A stretch of DNA of 64,000 bases from Haploplasma axanthum (lineage in GTDB: Bacteria > Bacillota_I > Bacilli_A > Acholeplasmatales > Acholeplasmataceae): contig NZ_LR215048.1 in the NCBI RefSeq assembly GCF_900660745.1, positions 1,674,001 through 1,738,000 on the forward strand, written 5' to 3'. Positions 8,951-17,417 of this stretch are shown here, piece by piece. The notes beneath the pieces were generated by a model, which saw only the letters and a program-made list of their open reading frames with translations, ran no database searches and had not been told where the DNA came from. The number at the start of each line of letters is the position of its first letter. Within the stretch, counting starts at the first letter, position 1. A program made the translations under genes and the position numbers.

Positions 8951-9496
8951 ATGCATAAAAGTAATGTTGAAATTGAATTTAAGACAGCTGTTAGCAAAGA
9001 AAAGTACCAAGAAATGTTAAAACTTTTCGAATTAGAGGAAAATGTATTCAAACAAACTAATTATTATTTTGACACTGATAATTTAGATTTGAATAATGAC
9101 CATGTTGTTTTAAGAATTCGCCAAAATGGTGATAGATATAAAGTCACATTAAAAAGGCAAAGTGAAAACAGCGCTTTTGAGAACCATGTTATTCTGAGAA
9201 AAGATCAGGCTTTAAAAATGATTAAAGATGGTTTTAATACTAAAGATTTCTACGACAATGTAGATTACAAGGTTAAATTTAAAGCTGCGCTTGACAACTA
9301 TCGCGTTTCTACTCCTCATGAAGATGGAACTCTATTCTTTGATAGATGTGACTATCGCGGTATTACTGATTATGAAATTGAGTACGAAGTTAATAATTTT
9401 GAACAAGGAAAACAAATTTTTGAAAACTTCTTAAATGATCATAATATTGAATTTGTTAAAACAAAAAGAAAAAGTGAACGTGCATTAATGAAATAA
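8951..9496 (+). CDS. CYTH-domain triphosphate tunnel protein
   Basis: A CYTH (triphosphate tunnel metalloenzyme) protein of about 181 residues. The N-terminal ExExK signature is NVEIEFK, followed by alternating beta-strands rich in Arg/Lys/Glu (VLRIRQNGDRYKVTLKRQ, DYEIEYEV) that would line the triphosphate-binding tunnel. Relatives are adenylate cyclases, thiamine triphosphatases or inorganic triphosphatases; firmicute members (YjbK) are mostly uncharacterised. I start it at 8951, behind GGAGGGACAAA; a frame extending to 8912 would begin within the promoter region. It is monocistronic. Confidence 0.85.
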   Translation: MHKSNVEIEFKTAVSKEKYQEMLKLFELEENVFKQTNYYFDTDNLDLNNDHVVLRIRQNGDRYKVTLKRQSENSAFENHVILRKDQALKMIKDGFNTKDFYDNVDYKVKFKAALDNYRVSTPHEDGTLFFDRCDYRGITDYEIEYEVNNFEQGKQIFENFLNDHNIEFVKTKRKSERALMK

Positions 9497-9518
9497 CACC
9501 GAAAGGTGTTTTTTTTAT
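9495..9518 (+). terminator. Terminator of CYTH gene
   Basis: Hairpin AACACC-GAAA-GGTGTT followed by TTTTTT, with a GNRA tetraloop. Confidence 0.9.
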
Positions 9519-9531
9519 AACTACCTTTAAA

Positions 9532-9560
9532 AATAAAAAAATAAGACCTCTAGCCTTATT
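9532..9560 (-). terminator. Terminator overlapping the end of spx
   Basis: Minus-strand AATAAG...CTTATT followed by TTTTTTATTTTT; the stem includes the spx stop codon. Confidence 0.55.
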
Positions 9561-10020
9561 TATTATTGTTATTATTTGCTTTAACTTCAGAAAAATATTT
9601 GTCAAGAGCATCTTGGTACTCACTATCTTTTTCAGTTGGACAATCAACGCACATTATAAGTTCTCTTAATCGTTTAGGAATAAAAACTCTAATTTCTTCC
9701 TCATTATAACCAACTTGCATCTTTTGTTGATCAACAATTATCGGTCTTTTTAAAACACTTGGATTTTTGATTATAAATGCTTTTAATTCACTAATACGCA
9801 TATCTTCAATATCTAAAGATTCTTCTTTAAAAATCTTTGATCTTGTAGAAATAATATCATCAAAACCATTTTCTGCATTTGCAAGCATAAGCTCAATATC
9901 ATCATCAGTTAAAGGTTGGGTGAATAAGTTTTTTTCAACGTATTCTATCATATGGTCATCCAGCCATTTCTTAGCTTTTCTACATGATGAACAGCTTGGT
10001 GTAGTATAGATAGTAATCAT
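9556..10020 (-). CDS. spx: Spx/ArsC-family regulator
   Basis: A thioredoxin-fold ArsC/Spx protein. It begins MITIYTTPSCSSCRKA with the CxxC redox switch at Cys10-Cys13, and carries LKRPIIVD near residue 91, both typical of Spx, the RNA polymerase alpha-CTD-binding regulator of disulphide stress. It is 154 residues against about 131 for B. subtilis Spx; the extra C-terminus is hydrophilic, ends in a run of Asn, and has another cysteine pair (CVDC near 127-130). An MgsR-type paralogue or arsenate-reductase-like protein is possible. It has its own consensus promoter. Confidence 0.85.
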   Translation of the reverse strand: MITIYTTPSCSSCRKAKKWLDDHMIEYVEKNLFTQPLTDDDIELMLANAENGFDDIISTRSKIFKEESLDIEDMRISELKAFIIKNPSVLKRPIIVDQQKMQVGYNEEEIRVFIPKRLRELIMCVDCPTEKDSEYQDALDKYFSEVKANNNNNK

Positions 10021-10073
10021 TGAATCGCCTCCCCTTATCTAATCCAAGAAAATTATTATCTTCTTGTTGCTTA

Positions 10074-10102
10074 ATTATATATTTAATTAGACCTTTTTTC
10101 AA
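10074..10102 (-). promoter_or_regulatory. spx promoter
   Basis: Minus-strand TTGAAA (10097-10102), 17-nt spacer, TATAAT (10074-10079): a near-consensus sigma-A promoter. Confidence 0.75.
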
Positions 10103-10140
10103 TAGTATTTCATTTTTTTACTAACTTTTAGCAATTATCA

Positions 10141-10170
10141 TTGGCTTTTTTTATCATTTAGTTATATAAT
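10141..10170 (+). promoter_or_regulatory. pepF promoter
   Basis: TTGGCT (10141-10146), 18-nt spacer and TATAAT (10165-10170), followed by GAAAGGGTG ahead of the pepF ATG. Confidence 0.7.
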
Positions 10171-10197
10171 AATTATTAATATTGAAAGGGTGAAAAA

Positions 10198-11964
10198 ATG
10201 ACTAAATGGAATTTGAATGAATATTATGTAAATGAAAAAGACTGGCACAAGGATTTAGAAACACTTAAAAGTTATATCCCTAAGCTTGCTAGTTTCCAAG
10301 GGAAACTTGGTAATTATAATGATTTTTTAGAATACTATAAACTTGAGGAAGAATCTACAAAACTTTTTTATCGTTTATATGGATATGCACATTTATCAAG
10401 CGATTTAAACTTGAAAGATGTTGAAAAGGCTAGTATGCAACAACAAGTAATGATTGCTGTTTCTGAACTTAGTCAAAAGACAGCATGGTCTAGTCCTGAA
10501 GTTTTAGCTTTAGGTGAAGAAAAAGTTCTAGACTTTTTAAGTAAAGATGCTTTTTTAAAGACTTATGTTTTCCCTATTAAAAATTTATTTAGACAACAAA
10601 AACACGTTTTATCAGAAGATCAAGAAAAAATTCTTGCTAATTTTGGACCAACATCAAGTATACCTTCTAACTTATATCAATCAGTTTCAATTGTTGATGC
10701 TAAAAATGAAAAGATTGTTCTTGATAATGGTGATGAAGTTGAAGTAACTTCTTCTAACTACCGTTCATTAATAGCAAATAGCAAGAGTGCAGCAGACAGA
10801 AAGAAAATCTTTGCAGCAGCATTTAAACGCTATAAAGATAATAAATCAACATTTGCTAATATCTATAATCTTGTTTTACAACAAAAAGCAGCAAATTATA
10901 AATCAAGAAACTACGAATCAGCACTTAATGCTGCATTATTTGGAAATAATATTCCAGAGTCAGTTTTCCATAATTTAAAAGATACTGCTTACGAAAATAC
11001 TGCTGCTATTAAAAAATATATTAACTTAAGAAAATCATATTTAAAACTTGATGAATATTATACATATGATCGTTTTATTAATCTTGCACATGATGATACA
11101 AAATATGATTATGAGTTATCAAGAAAATTATTCTTTGCATCAATTGAAGGATTAGATGAAGAGTTTGTGAAAATGCAACACGAAGCATTAGCTCCTGGTT
11201 TTGTTGATGTTTACCCAAGTGATGGTAAACGTACTGGTGGTTACTCATCAAGCTTATATGGATATCACCCATATATTCTTCTTAACCATGACTATACTCT
11301 AGATGCAGTATTTACATTAGCACACGAAGCTGGACATAGTGCTCATTCACTATTTTCAAATGCAAACCAACCAATGCCAATTGCAAGATATACAATCTTT
11401 GTAGCTGAGATAGCATCAACATTTAATGAACATCTACTTCTAGATTATTTATTAAAAAATGCTAAAACAAAAGAACAAAAAATTGATTTATTGCAAACAG
11501 CAATTGATGGTATTATGGCAACATTCTTCCGTCAAACATTATTCGCTACTTATGAGTTTGAAGCAAGCGAATTAGTAAGAAAGGGTATGCCTATTAATGC
11601 TGATGTATTATCAAAAATTATGATTGATTTATATAAACATTACTATGACCTAGATATTACTAAGGAAGATGGTAAACAATACGTTTGGGCTTATATTCCT
11701 CACTTATTCCATACTCCATTCTATGTGTATCAATATGCAACATCATACAGTGCTTCTTTAAAGATTTATGACAATATTAAATCCGGTAAAAAAGATGCCT
11801 TTGAAAACTTCAAGAAAATGTTAAAATCTGGTGGAAGTGATTTCCCAGTTAACCAAGCTAAACTTGCAGGTGCGGACTTAACAGACAAAGAAACATTTAG
11901 AGCCGTAATTAAGAGATTCAATTTCTTAGTTGATGAACTTGAAAAAACATTGACAGAAAAATAA
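10198..11964 (+). CDS. pepF: Oligoendopeptidase F (M3B metallopeptidase)
   Basis: A 588-residue zinc peptidase that cleaves imported or internal short peptides in the cytoplasm. The zinc motif HEAGH is at residues 376-380 with the downstream glutamate in FVAEIASTFNEH. The C-terminal substrate-site motif reads PFYVYQYATSYSASL. No signal peptide is present. It is preceded by its own promoter and followed within 25 nt by the trpS T-box leader, with no terminator visible between them, so trpS may also receive read-through. Confidence 0.95.
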   Translation: MTKWNLNEYYVNEKDWHKDLETLKSYIPKLASFQGKLGNYNDFLEYYKLEEESTKLFYRLYGYAHLSSDLNLKDVEKASMQQQVMIAVSELSQKTAWSSPEVLALGEEKVLDFLSKDAFLKTYVFPIKNLFRQQKHVLSEDQEKILANFGPTSSIPSNLYQSVSIVDAKNEKIVLDNGDEVEVTSSNYRSLIANSKSAADRKKIFAAAFKRYKDNKSTFANIYNLVLQQKAANYKSRNYESALNAALFGNNIPESVFHNLKDTAYENTAAIKKYINLRKSYLKLDEYYTYDRFINLAHDDTKYDYELSRKLFFASIEGLDEEFVKMQHEALAPGFVDVYPSDGKRTGGYSSSLYGYHPYILLNHDYTLDAVFTLAHEAGHSAHSLFSNANQPMPIARYTIFVAEIASTFNEHLLLDYLLKNAKTKEQKIDLLQTAIDGIMATFFRQTLFATYEFEASELVRKGMPINADVLSKIMIDLYKHYYDLDITKEDGKQYVWAYIPHLFHTPFYVYQYATSYSASLKIYDNIKSGKKDAFENFKKMLKSGGSDFPVNQAKLAGADLTDKETFRAVIKRFNFLVDELEKTLTEK

Positions 11965-11985
11965 AAAACGTTTATAATTGATTTG

Positions 11986-12175
11986 CGATGATAAGGAAGT
12001 TCTTTTTAAAAGATATTTCAAGCGAGATAGGGATAGTGTAAGCCTATTAAATATCAAAAAAGATTTGGGCCCTTTAGCATACAACTTAATACTTTGAGTG
12101 CTAGATTTATTCTAGAACTAAGGTGGTACCGCGAATTTTTCGTCCTTAGATATTTTCTAAGGACTTTTTTATTTT
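11986..12175 (+). ncRNA. T-box riboswitch (Trp) in front of trpS
   Basis: A T-box leader that senses uncharged tRNA-Trp. The conserved T-box AAGGTGGTACCGCG lies at 12119-12132. Stem I can be drawn with AAGG.../CCTT at the base and TTCTTTT/AAAAAGA above; the internal loop on the 3' side contains TGG (12066-12068), the Trp specifier codon. The terminator is the hairpin GTCCTTAGA/TTCTAAGGAC at 12142-12164 followed by a T-run; the competing antiterminator pairs the T-box with the terminator's 5' side. The specifier agrees with the downstream gene. Confidence 0.95.
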
Positions 12176-12195
12176 AAAATGAAAGGATGATTTAA

Positions 12196-13194
12196 ATGAA
12201 AAGATTAGTATCAGGAATTAAACCAACTGGTGAGATGACACTAGGAAATTATATTGGTGCTTTAAGACAATTTGTTAATTTACAAAACGAACTTACTGAC
12301 ACAGAATTTTATATTTTTATTGCTGACCTTCACGCAATAACTACACCGCAAGAAAAACAAACACTAAGAAAAAACATTAAAACAATCGCTGCATTATATA
12401 TTGCATGTGGACTTGATCCAAATAGAGTTAATCTCTTTATTCAGTCTGAAGTTTCTGAACACGCTGAACTTGGTTATATTATGGAATCAACTCTATACAT
12501 TGGCGAAATGGAGCGAATGATTCAGTTTAAAGAAAAACGCCAAACTCAAACCGAAGGAATTAGAACTTCACTTCTTACTTATCCAGCATTAATGGCTGCT
12601 GATATTTTGTTATATGATGCTGATTTAGTTCCAGTTGGTGAAGATCAGATGCAACATTTAGAAATAACACGAACTGCTGCAAATAGATTTAACTATCTTT
12701 ATGGTGAAACTTTTAAAGAGCCTGAAGGATTTACTCCTAAAACCGGAGCAAGAATCATGGGATTACAAAATCCAACTTCAAAAATGAGTAAAAGCTCAAC
12801 AGCAAACTCAAAAGATTATATTCTTATTTTAGATGACTTAGCTGTTATTAAAAATAAAATTAAGTCTGCTGTCACAGATTCTGATACAAGAATTATTTTT
12901 GATAAAGAAAATAAACCTGGTATTTCAAATCTATTAACTATTTATTCTGCTTTATCTAGTTTAAGTATTAAAGATTTAGAGAAAAAATATGAAAATGAAA
13001 GTTACGGAACATTTAAATCTGATTTAGCTGATGTTGTAGCAAACGAGTTAGCACCAATTCAAAAAAGATTTAACGAAATAATTAATTCAAAAGAACTTGA
13101 TGATTATTTAGATCAAGGACGTAACAATGCCAAAAAAATTGCTGAAAGAAAACTAAAAAAAGTTTATAATAAAATCGGATTAGGTAGAAAATAA
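12196..13194 (+). CDS. trpS: Tryptophanyl-tRNA synthetase
   Basis: A 332-residue class I synthetase that charges tRNA-Trp. It opens with SGIKPTGEMTLGNYIGAL, where GNYIG is the HIGH equivalent, continues with FIADLHAIT, and has KMSKSS near residue 198 as the KMSKS loop. The start follows GAAAGGATG. Expression is controlled by the Trp T-box immediately upstream. A bidirectional terminator follows. Confidence 0.97.
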   Translation: MKRLVSGIKPTGEMTLGNYIGALRQFVNLQNELTDTEFYIFIADLHAITTPQEKQTLRKNIKTIAALYIACGLDPNRVNLFIQSEVSEHAELGYIMESTLYIGEMERMIQFKEKRQTQTEGIRTSLLTYPALMAADILLYDADLVPVGEDQMQHLEITRTAANRFNYLYGETFKEPEGFTPKTGARIMGLQNPTSKMSKSSTANSKDYILILDDLAVIKNKIKSAVTDSDTRIIFDKENKPGISNLLTIYSALSSLSIKDLEKKYENESYGTFKSDLADVVANELAPIQKRFNEIINSKELDDYLDQGRNNAKKIAERKLKKVYNKIGLGRK

Positions 13195-13214
13195 AAAGCA
13201 CCAAGTGCTTTTTT
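13195..13214. terminator. Bidirectional terminator between trpS and the VOC gene
   Basis: AAAGCAC-caa-GTGCTTT followed by TTTC on plus; the minus strand has a T-rich tail too. The two flanking genes converge here. Confidence 0.8.
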
Positions 13215-13216
13215 CT

Positions 13217-13549
13217 TTAAAATGAACATACTTCTAATCTATTTCCATCTAAATCATAAAAAGAAAAATAATCTACTCCATCATGTTTTAATTCATCAAC
13301 TTTAACGTTATTATCTTTTAAATATTTATGAACTTTCTTAGCATCTTCAACATAAAAATTAAATGAAGCATATTTTCCATTTATTTGATCTTGATTTTCT
13401 ATTAATGTCAAATACGTTTCACCCAATTTAAATGCAACATATCCTGGATAATCTAAGCCTATTTCTAATTTCATTATTTCTTGATACCATTTTACTGATT
13501 TCTTTATATCACTAACAAATATAAAAGTCGTGTCAATTCTTTTAAACAT
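13217..13549 (-). CDS. VOC-superfamily (glyoxalase/bleomycin-resistance-like) protein
   Basis: A 110-residue single-domain VOC protein. It shows the two beta-alpha-beta-beta-beta modules: IDTTFIFVSDIKKSVKWYQEIMKLEIGLDYPGYVAFKLG and, in the second half, ASFNFYVEDAKKVHKYL...DGVDYFSFYDLDGNRLEVCS. The terminal D-DGNRLE is the usual end of glyoxalase-like folds. The metal ligands are not all recognisable, so the activity (isomerase, dioxygenase or binding protein) cannot be assigned. AAAGGAG precedes the start. It is monocistronic. Confidence 0.8.
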   Translation of the reverse strand: MFKRIDTTFIFVSDIKKSVKWYQEIMKLEIGLDYPGYVAFKLGETYLTLIENQDQINGKYASFNFYVEDAKKVHKYLKDNNVKVDELKHDGVDYFSFYDLDGNRLEVCSF

Positions 13550-13630
13550 TCATCATTTCTCCTTTAATCTACATTTTTTTGATTATAAACTATATAATAT
13601 TTCAATTTAAATACACACACATATATAATA

Positions 13631-13664
13631 AAAAGAAAAAAGCGATGAATTAATTCACCGCTTT
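13631..13664 (-). terminator. Terminator of csp
   Basis: Minus-strand AAAGCG...CGCTTT with an inner palindrome GAATTAATTC and a TTTTTTCTTTT tail. Confidence 0.85.
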
Positions 13665-13683
13665 AAATCACTTTATATTCTAA

Positions 13684-13887
13684 TTATAATGGTTTTACAT
13701 TGCTTGCTTGTTTTCCACGTTGTCCGTTAACGATGTCAAATGAAACTTCTTGACCTTCATTAAGAGTCTTGTATCCATCAGTAGCAATGCCTGAGAAATG
13801 CACGAAAATTTCTTCATTAGTACCGTCTACAACGATAAATCCGAAACCTTTATCTGCATTAAAGAATTTTACTTTTCCTGAATTCAT
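13684..13887 (-). CDS. cspA: Cold-shock protein, CspA family
   Basis: A 67-residue single cold-shock domain, an RNA/ssDNA chaperone. RNP1 is KGFGFIVV and RNP2 is EIFVHFSGI, with the N-terminal [14 protein letters not shown] pattern intact. GAAGGAGGTATTATTA precedes the ATG. An AT-rich leader of about 90 nt lies upstream before the next gene, as is usual for cold-induced csp genes, but I cannot show a thermosensor. Confidence 0.96.
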   Translation of the reverse strand: MNSGKVKFFNADKGFGFIVVDGTNEEIFVHFSGIATDGYKTLNEGQEVSFDIVNGQRGKQASNVKPL

Positions 13888-14018
13888 TAATAATACCTCC
13901 TTCTAAATAAGTACTCAAAAATTAATAAGGTATTATTAACAATGCGTTTTAATCTTATTCAATGAGATTATACCACATTATTTTGGTAATGTGAAGCATT
14001 TTATATAACATTCTAACT

Positions 14019-14675
14019 TTATTTTACTTTATTAATTTTCATATTAGAAATCTCGTAAAGATTATCACATAGATTAGCTACTCTCATATCATGAGTAACT
14101 ATGATAACAGCTACACCTCTTTTTTTAATACTATTAAAGATTTCCATAATTTTTTCCATATTTGAATCATCTAAGTTACCCGTGGGCTCATCAGCAATTA
14201 TTATTTTGGGACTATTAACTATTGCTCTTGCTATAGCTACTCTTTGCATTTCACCACCAGATAGTTCGTTAACTTTATTATTCTTCAAGTCATACAAGTC
14301 TAAATCTTTCAATATTTCATCAATGATTAATTCATGATTTATTTTACTTTCTTTCAAATACAATGTAGGTAATAGCATATTCTCAAATACTGTATATTTT
14401 TCTACTAATTGATAAGATTGAAAAACAAAACCAAGATCTTCATTTCTTATTTTTGAAACTTCTTTATCGTTATTATAGTTTACTTGTTTATTAGATATGA
14501 AAAGTTTTCCTGAATAATTCTTGTCTAATGTCGCTAGAATATTGATTAACGTTGATTTACCAGAACCGCTTTTACCAATAATTGCATATGTTTGGCCTTC
14601 ATATGCCTCGAAAGATACATCATTCAGTATCATTTTTTTACCATAAGATTTTATACAATTTAGAAGCTTTAGCAT
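14019..14675 (-). CDS. MacB/LolD-type ABC transporter ATPase
   Basis: A 218-residue ABC ATPase of the MacB/LolD/FtsE class. Walker A is GKSGSGKST (residues 34-42), the Q-loop region is VFQSYQLV, the signature is LSGGEMQR, and Walker B is IIIADEPTGNLD. It is the natural partner of the FtsX-fold permease at 16203-17417 and of the adaptor and lipoprotein beyond it, but an IS110 element now separates it from them. Its own ribosome site (AAGGT, 10 nt upstream of the ATG) is intact, so the protein can still be made if transcription reaches it. Confidence 0.9.
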   Translation of the reverse strand: MLKLLNCIKSYGKKMILNDVSFEAYEGQTYAIIGKSGSGKSTLINILATLDKNYSGKLFISNKQVNYNNDKEVSKIRNEDLGFVFQSYQLVEKYTVFENMLLPTLYLKESKINHELIIDEILKDLDLYDLKNNKVNELSGGEMQRVAIARAIVNSPKIIIADEPTGNLDDSNMEKIMEIFNSIKKRGVAVIIVTHDMRVANLCDNLYEISNMKINKVK

Positions 14676-14748
14676 ATAATTACCTTGTATACTCTATTTA
14701 TAATTATAGTATTCGGTGAGTATACATTCCTTCCGCATAATTTTGTAC

Positions 14749-14754
14749 TATAAT
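14749..14754 (+). promoter_or_regulatory. Candidate -10 for the IS110 non-coding RNA/transposase
   Basis: TATAAT, with no good -35 at the right distance; it would start transcription near 14761, just before the first stem-loop. Confidence 0.4.
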
Positions 14755-14760
14755 TTAACT

Positions 14761-14935
14761 AAGGCGCCGTGGATTTGTTTCATATAAATAACGCTTTGAC
14801 GTTCATTAGAGGCTCTTACCACGGTTCCTATTTTTACTATCAATTAGTTAGTTAACGCTTCGACGTTTTATCACAAGGATATAGAAATAGGATTCCCGTG
14901 CAAACTACGCGCCAAATAAATAGGAGGCGAGATCT
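14761..14935 (+). ncRNA. Putative IS110 bridge RNA
   Basis: The stretch before the transposase folds as two similar stem-loops with large internal loops, the layout of the IS621 bridge RNA. Loop 1: CCGTGG (14767-14772) pairs CCACGG (14819-14824), with inner hairpin AACG-CTTTGA-CGTT (14790-14803). Loop 2: CCTATTT (14827-14833) pairs AAATAGG (14885-14891), with inner hairpin AACG-CTTCGA-CGTT (14854-14867). In loop 2 the 5' side contains TAGTTAGT (14845-14852), identical to the sequence immediately before the right-end CT core (16192-16199), and the 3' side TAGAAATAG is the reverse complement of the left end CTATTTATA with one mismatch. That makes loop 2 the candidate donor-binding loop. Loop 1 does not clearly match the present target. 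Confidence 0.6.
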
Positions 14936-16102
14936 ATGTTCCATGTAGGAATAGATATCTCAAAATTTAAACACGACTGCTTTATAGCTACTAATGCAGG
15001 CGATACGGTTTTGTCATTTACATTTAATAATGACCATGAAGGATTCCAAACTCTAAAAAAAGAGTTAGTAGCACTAGGTGATAAAACCCAAATAAAAATA
15101 GGGTTAGAATCAACTGGACACTACGGAATCAATTTAAAATCATTTTTATCTAAGTTAGGATATACCTACTTAGAGTTCAATCCTCAATTAACGAATAAGT
15201 TTTCGAAGGCTACCTCGTTAAGAAAGACTAAAACTGATAAAATTGACGCTAAATTAATATCAAGTATGTTAGGTCACTTTGATTACAAAACCCTACATAC
15301 ATCATTTTATCATGAAAATGATTTAAAAGAATTAGTTAGACTAAGAGAAAATTATCTTGAGTCTAGAAGCAGGGAGTTAGTAAGACTCACTAACATCCTT
15401 GATAAGGTATTCCCAGAATTTAAACCTTTTTTTAACAATATATTAGGTAAAACCCCTTTATATATCTTGAAAAAGTTTAAAACTAAGGAAAAGATTGCAA
15501 ATCTTAATAATGACCATTATGATACTTTAAGGAAAATGTCAATGGGTAAACTTAGTTATCCTAGGTTTTCTAATCTAAGACATTTAGCTAAAGTATCGGT
15601 TGGTATATCTAGTAAAATCTATGAATCCTTGATTCCCATGATTGTAGATAACTATTATCATTTAACAGAGCTTATAAACCAATTAGATGAACAAATAACA
15701 ATTTTGTACAACGATACCGATTCCTTAATTCACACTATTCCAGGTATTGGAATAATCACTGCCGCTTCTATTTATGCAGAAATCGGTAATATCAATCGTT
15801 TCACTAATTCCGGACAAATAATAGCTTATGCTGGATTAGATGTTAGTGTTAGTCAATCAGGTACACAGGAACATCAGGGTAAAATTGTTAAACGAGGTTC
15901 TTCTTTACTTAGAAAGAAACTTTATAACTATGCTCTTTTAAGTTTAAGATTCATTCCACAATTTCATGACTACTATCATAACAAGAAAACATTAGGTAAA
16001 CATCATAAAGTGGTTTTAACACATATTTGCAGAAAATTAATCCGCATTATTTTTCACATTCAAATTAATAAAACACCATTTGATTTAAATAAGATTAAGT
16101 AA
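14936..16102 (+). CDS. IS110-family transposase (DEDD recombinase)
   Basis: A 388-residue IS110-type recombinase. The N-terminal RuvC-like domain starts HVGIDISKFKHD (Asp7), with GLESTGHYG (Glu58) and TKTDKIDAKLI (Asp101, Asp104) completing the DEDD set. The C-terminal Tnp20 domain contains IPGIGIITAASIYAEIG near residue 270 and the serine-bearing KRGSSLLRKKLYNYA near 320. It appears intact and starts after AGGAGG. In this family the enzyme works with an RNA from the element's own non-coding end, here upstream, as in the IS110 rather than the IS1111 group. Confidence 0.93.
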   Translation: MFHVGIDISKFKHDCFIATNAGDTVLSFTFNNDHEGFQTLKKELVALGDKTQIKIGLESTGHYGINLKSFLSKLGYTYLEFNPQLTNKFSKATSLRKTKTDKIDAKLISSMLGHFDYKTLHTSFYHENDLKELVRLRENYLESRSRELVRLTNILDKVFPEFKPFFNNILGKTPLYILKKFKTKEKIANLNNDHYDTLRKMSMGKLSYPRFSNLRHLAKVSVGISSKIYESLIPMIVDNYYHLTELINQLDEQITILYNDTDSLIHTIPGIGIITAASIYAEIGNINRFTNSGQIIAYAGLDVSVSQSGTQEHQGKIVKRGSSLLRKKLYNYALLSLRFIPQFHDYYHNKKTLGKHHKVVLTHICRKLIRIIFHIQINKTPFDLNKIK

Positions 16103-16140
16103 TTTGTAGCTAATTATTTATCTTTATATTCACACCTGAG

Positions 16141-16160
16141 CCTATTTATAGGTTTTTTTG
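16141..16160 (+). terminator. Terminator after the IS110 transposase
   Basis: CCTA-ttta-TAGG followed by TTTTTTTG inside the right end of the element; a short stem but a good T-run. Confidence 0.55.
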
Positions 16161-16202
16161 TATTTTATTTATCATTTCATTTTACTTTCTATAGTTAGTC
16201 TC

Positions 16203-17417
16203 TTACTTTATTCTTAATGTATCGATAACATTTATTTTTGATGCATATTTTGCTGGAATAATTGATGCAAATACAACAACAAAAATGAATCCTATTACAT
16301 ATTTTATTAAAGACTTACTAAAAACAACAAATGTAATATTTTTAATAAATCCAATATTTAAAACTGCTATTATTAAATAAATGAATGTTATCGATATTAT
16401 CAATGATATACATGCTAAAAGCAATGTTTCGACAATGAACTGTTTGGTAATATCAAACTTTGTAGCTCCCAAAGTAATTCTAATTCCTATTTCATTCATT
16501 CTACTTTTAATGCTAAATAACATTGTATTTACTATAATCACAATGCTAAATAAAACTAACCCTATAAATCCCATCGTATAAACAACTTGTGTATTTCTTT
16601 GATTTTCATTATACTGTTCAATTAAACTCATCCTTGTATATGAATCCTCATATCTAGATTTAAATGAACTTTTATCCAAAGAATCTTTTATTGAACTTGC
16701 TAATTCATTATCTTGAACTAGTTGCTTTGTTACACCTTCCATATAGTTAAACTCACTCTTTTTATATGTATTTATCGGCATAAATATATGTGCCATAGGC
16801 GTAATATTTTTATTATCTCTATATGTTACATTACTATAACTATCATAGTATTCTTTTAAATCATTTAACACTCCAACAACCGTATAAGATCCATATCCAG
16901 TCAAATTAATTCTTTTCCCAATCGGATTAGATTCACCAAAGTAAACCATTGATGTATATCTTGTAATAACTATGACATTCATGTTTTGTTCCGATTCTTC
17001 CCTGGACCATACTCTTCCCTCTAAACCTTTAACTACCGATGTAGGCACTCCATCTTCATACGGTATATATGACATAACAAAATTATTATTTGTACCAATA
17101 ATTCTAATTTTAACTTCATAATTTTGTTTTTCTCTATAAGTATTTATTCTTATACTTGTTGATTCAAAAGGAACGATACTTTTGTTATTATTAATTTTAT
17201 TTAGATAATTTATGTCCTTATTTTGAATATTGTTATAGACAATTGTTGTATCTGATAATTCATCTATTACATTTAAAAACTTATTCTTCATAGAGTCTGA
17301 AATCATAATTCCTATCAAAAAGAGTATTCCTGAAACTGTGATTCCTACTATAGTTAATATTACTCTAAACTGATCATTTCTAAAAATCGGTAAATACGTT
17401 CTTTTAAATTTTTTCAT
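16203..17417 (-). CDS. MacB/FtsX-family ABC transporter permease
   Basis: A 404-residue permease with the MacB layout: a membrane segment at about residues 16-38, a large extracytoplasmic domain (about 40-270), then three C-terminal membrane segments with the FtsX signature RMNEIGIRITLGATKFDITKQFIVE between the second and third. Such permeases do not move solutes across the membrane directly but power extraction or export from the outer face. It directly follows the adaptor gene (1-nt stop/start overlap), and its ATPase partner lies beyond the IS110 insertion. Confidence 0.88.
   Translation of the reverse strand: MKKFKRTYLPIFRNDQFRVILTIVGITVSGILFLIGIMISDSMKNKFLNVIDELSDTTIVYNNIQNKDINYLNKINNNKSIVPFESTSIRINTYREKQNYEVKIRIIGTNNNFVMSYIPYEDGVPTSVVKGLEGRVWSREESEQNMNVIVITRYTSMVYFGESNPIGKRINLTGYGSYTVVGVLNDLKEYYDSYSNVTYRDNKNITPMAHIFMPINTYKKSEFNYMEGVTKQLVQDNELASSIKDSLDKSSFKSRYEDSYTRMSLIEQYNENQRNTQVVYTMGFIGLVLFSIVIIVNTMLFSIKSRMNEIGIRITLGATKFDITKQFIVETLLLACISLIISITFIYLIIAVLNIGFIKNITFVVFSKSLIKYVIGFIFVVVFASIIPAKYASKINVIDTLRIK

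Larger units (their letters stand above)
14694..16201 (+). mobile_element. IS110-family insertion sequence
   Basis: A DEDD-transposase element sits between the permease and ATPase genes of a MacAB-like operon. I propose ends at a shared CT dinucleotide: CT at 14694-14695 on the left and CT at 16200-16201 on the right. Removing the element would leave the permease stop about 20 nt from the ATPase ribosome site, a normal operon gap. There are no terminal inverted repeats, as expected for IS110. About 240 nt of non-coding DNA precede the transposase gene (see the bridge RNA entry). The boundaries are inferred, not proven. Confidence 0.65.

Noticed and set aside
11078-11272. Antisense ORF within pepF, and similar frames opposite gap, trmD-region and ABC genes
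   Set aside because: They lack ribosome sites and homology and lie fully opposite well-conserved coding sequence; they are compositional shadows.
14790-14867. The repeated AACGCTTYGACGTT motifs as terminal inverted repeats of a transposon
   Set aside because: Both copies are in the same orientation, only 64 nt apart, and each sits at the tip of a longer stem; they fit the two bridge-RNA loops better.
14694-16201. Loop 1 of the bridge RNA matching the present target (CATATAA shared with 14674-14680)
   Set aside because: Seven A/T-rich bases are not informative, and the position does not agree with the CT core that best fits loop 2.
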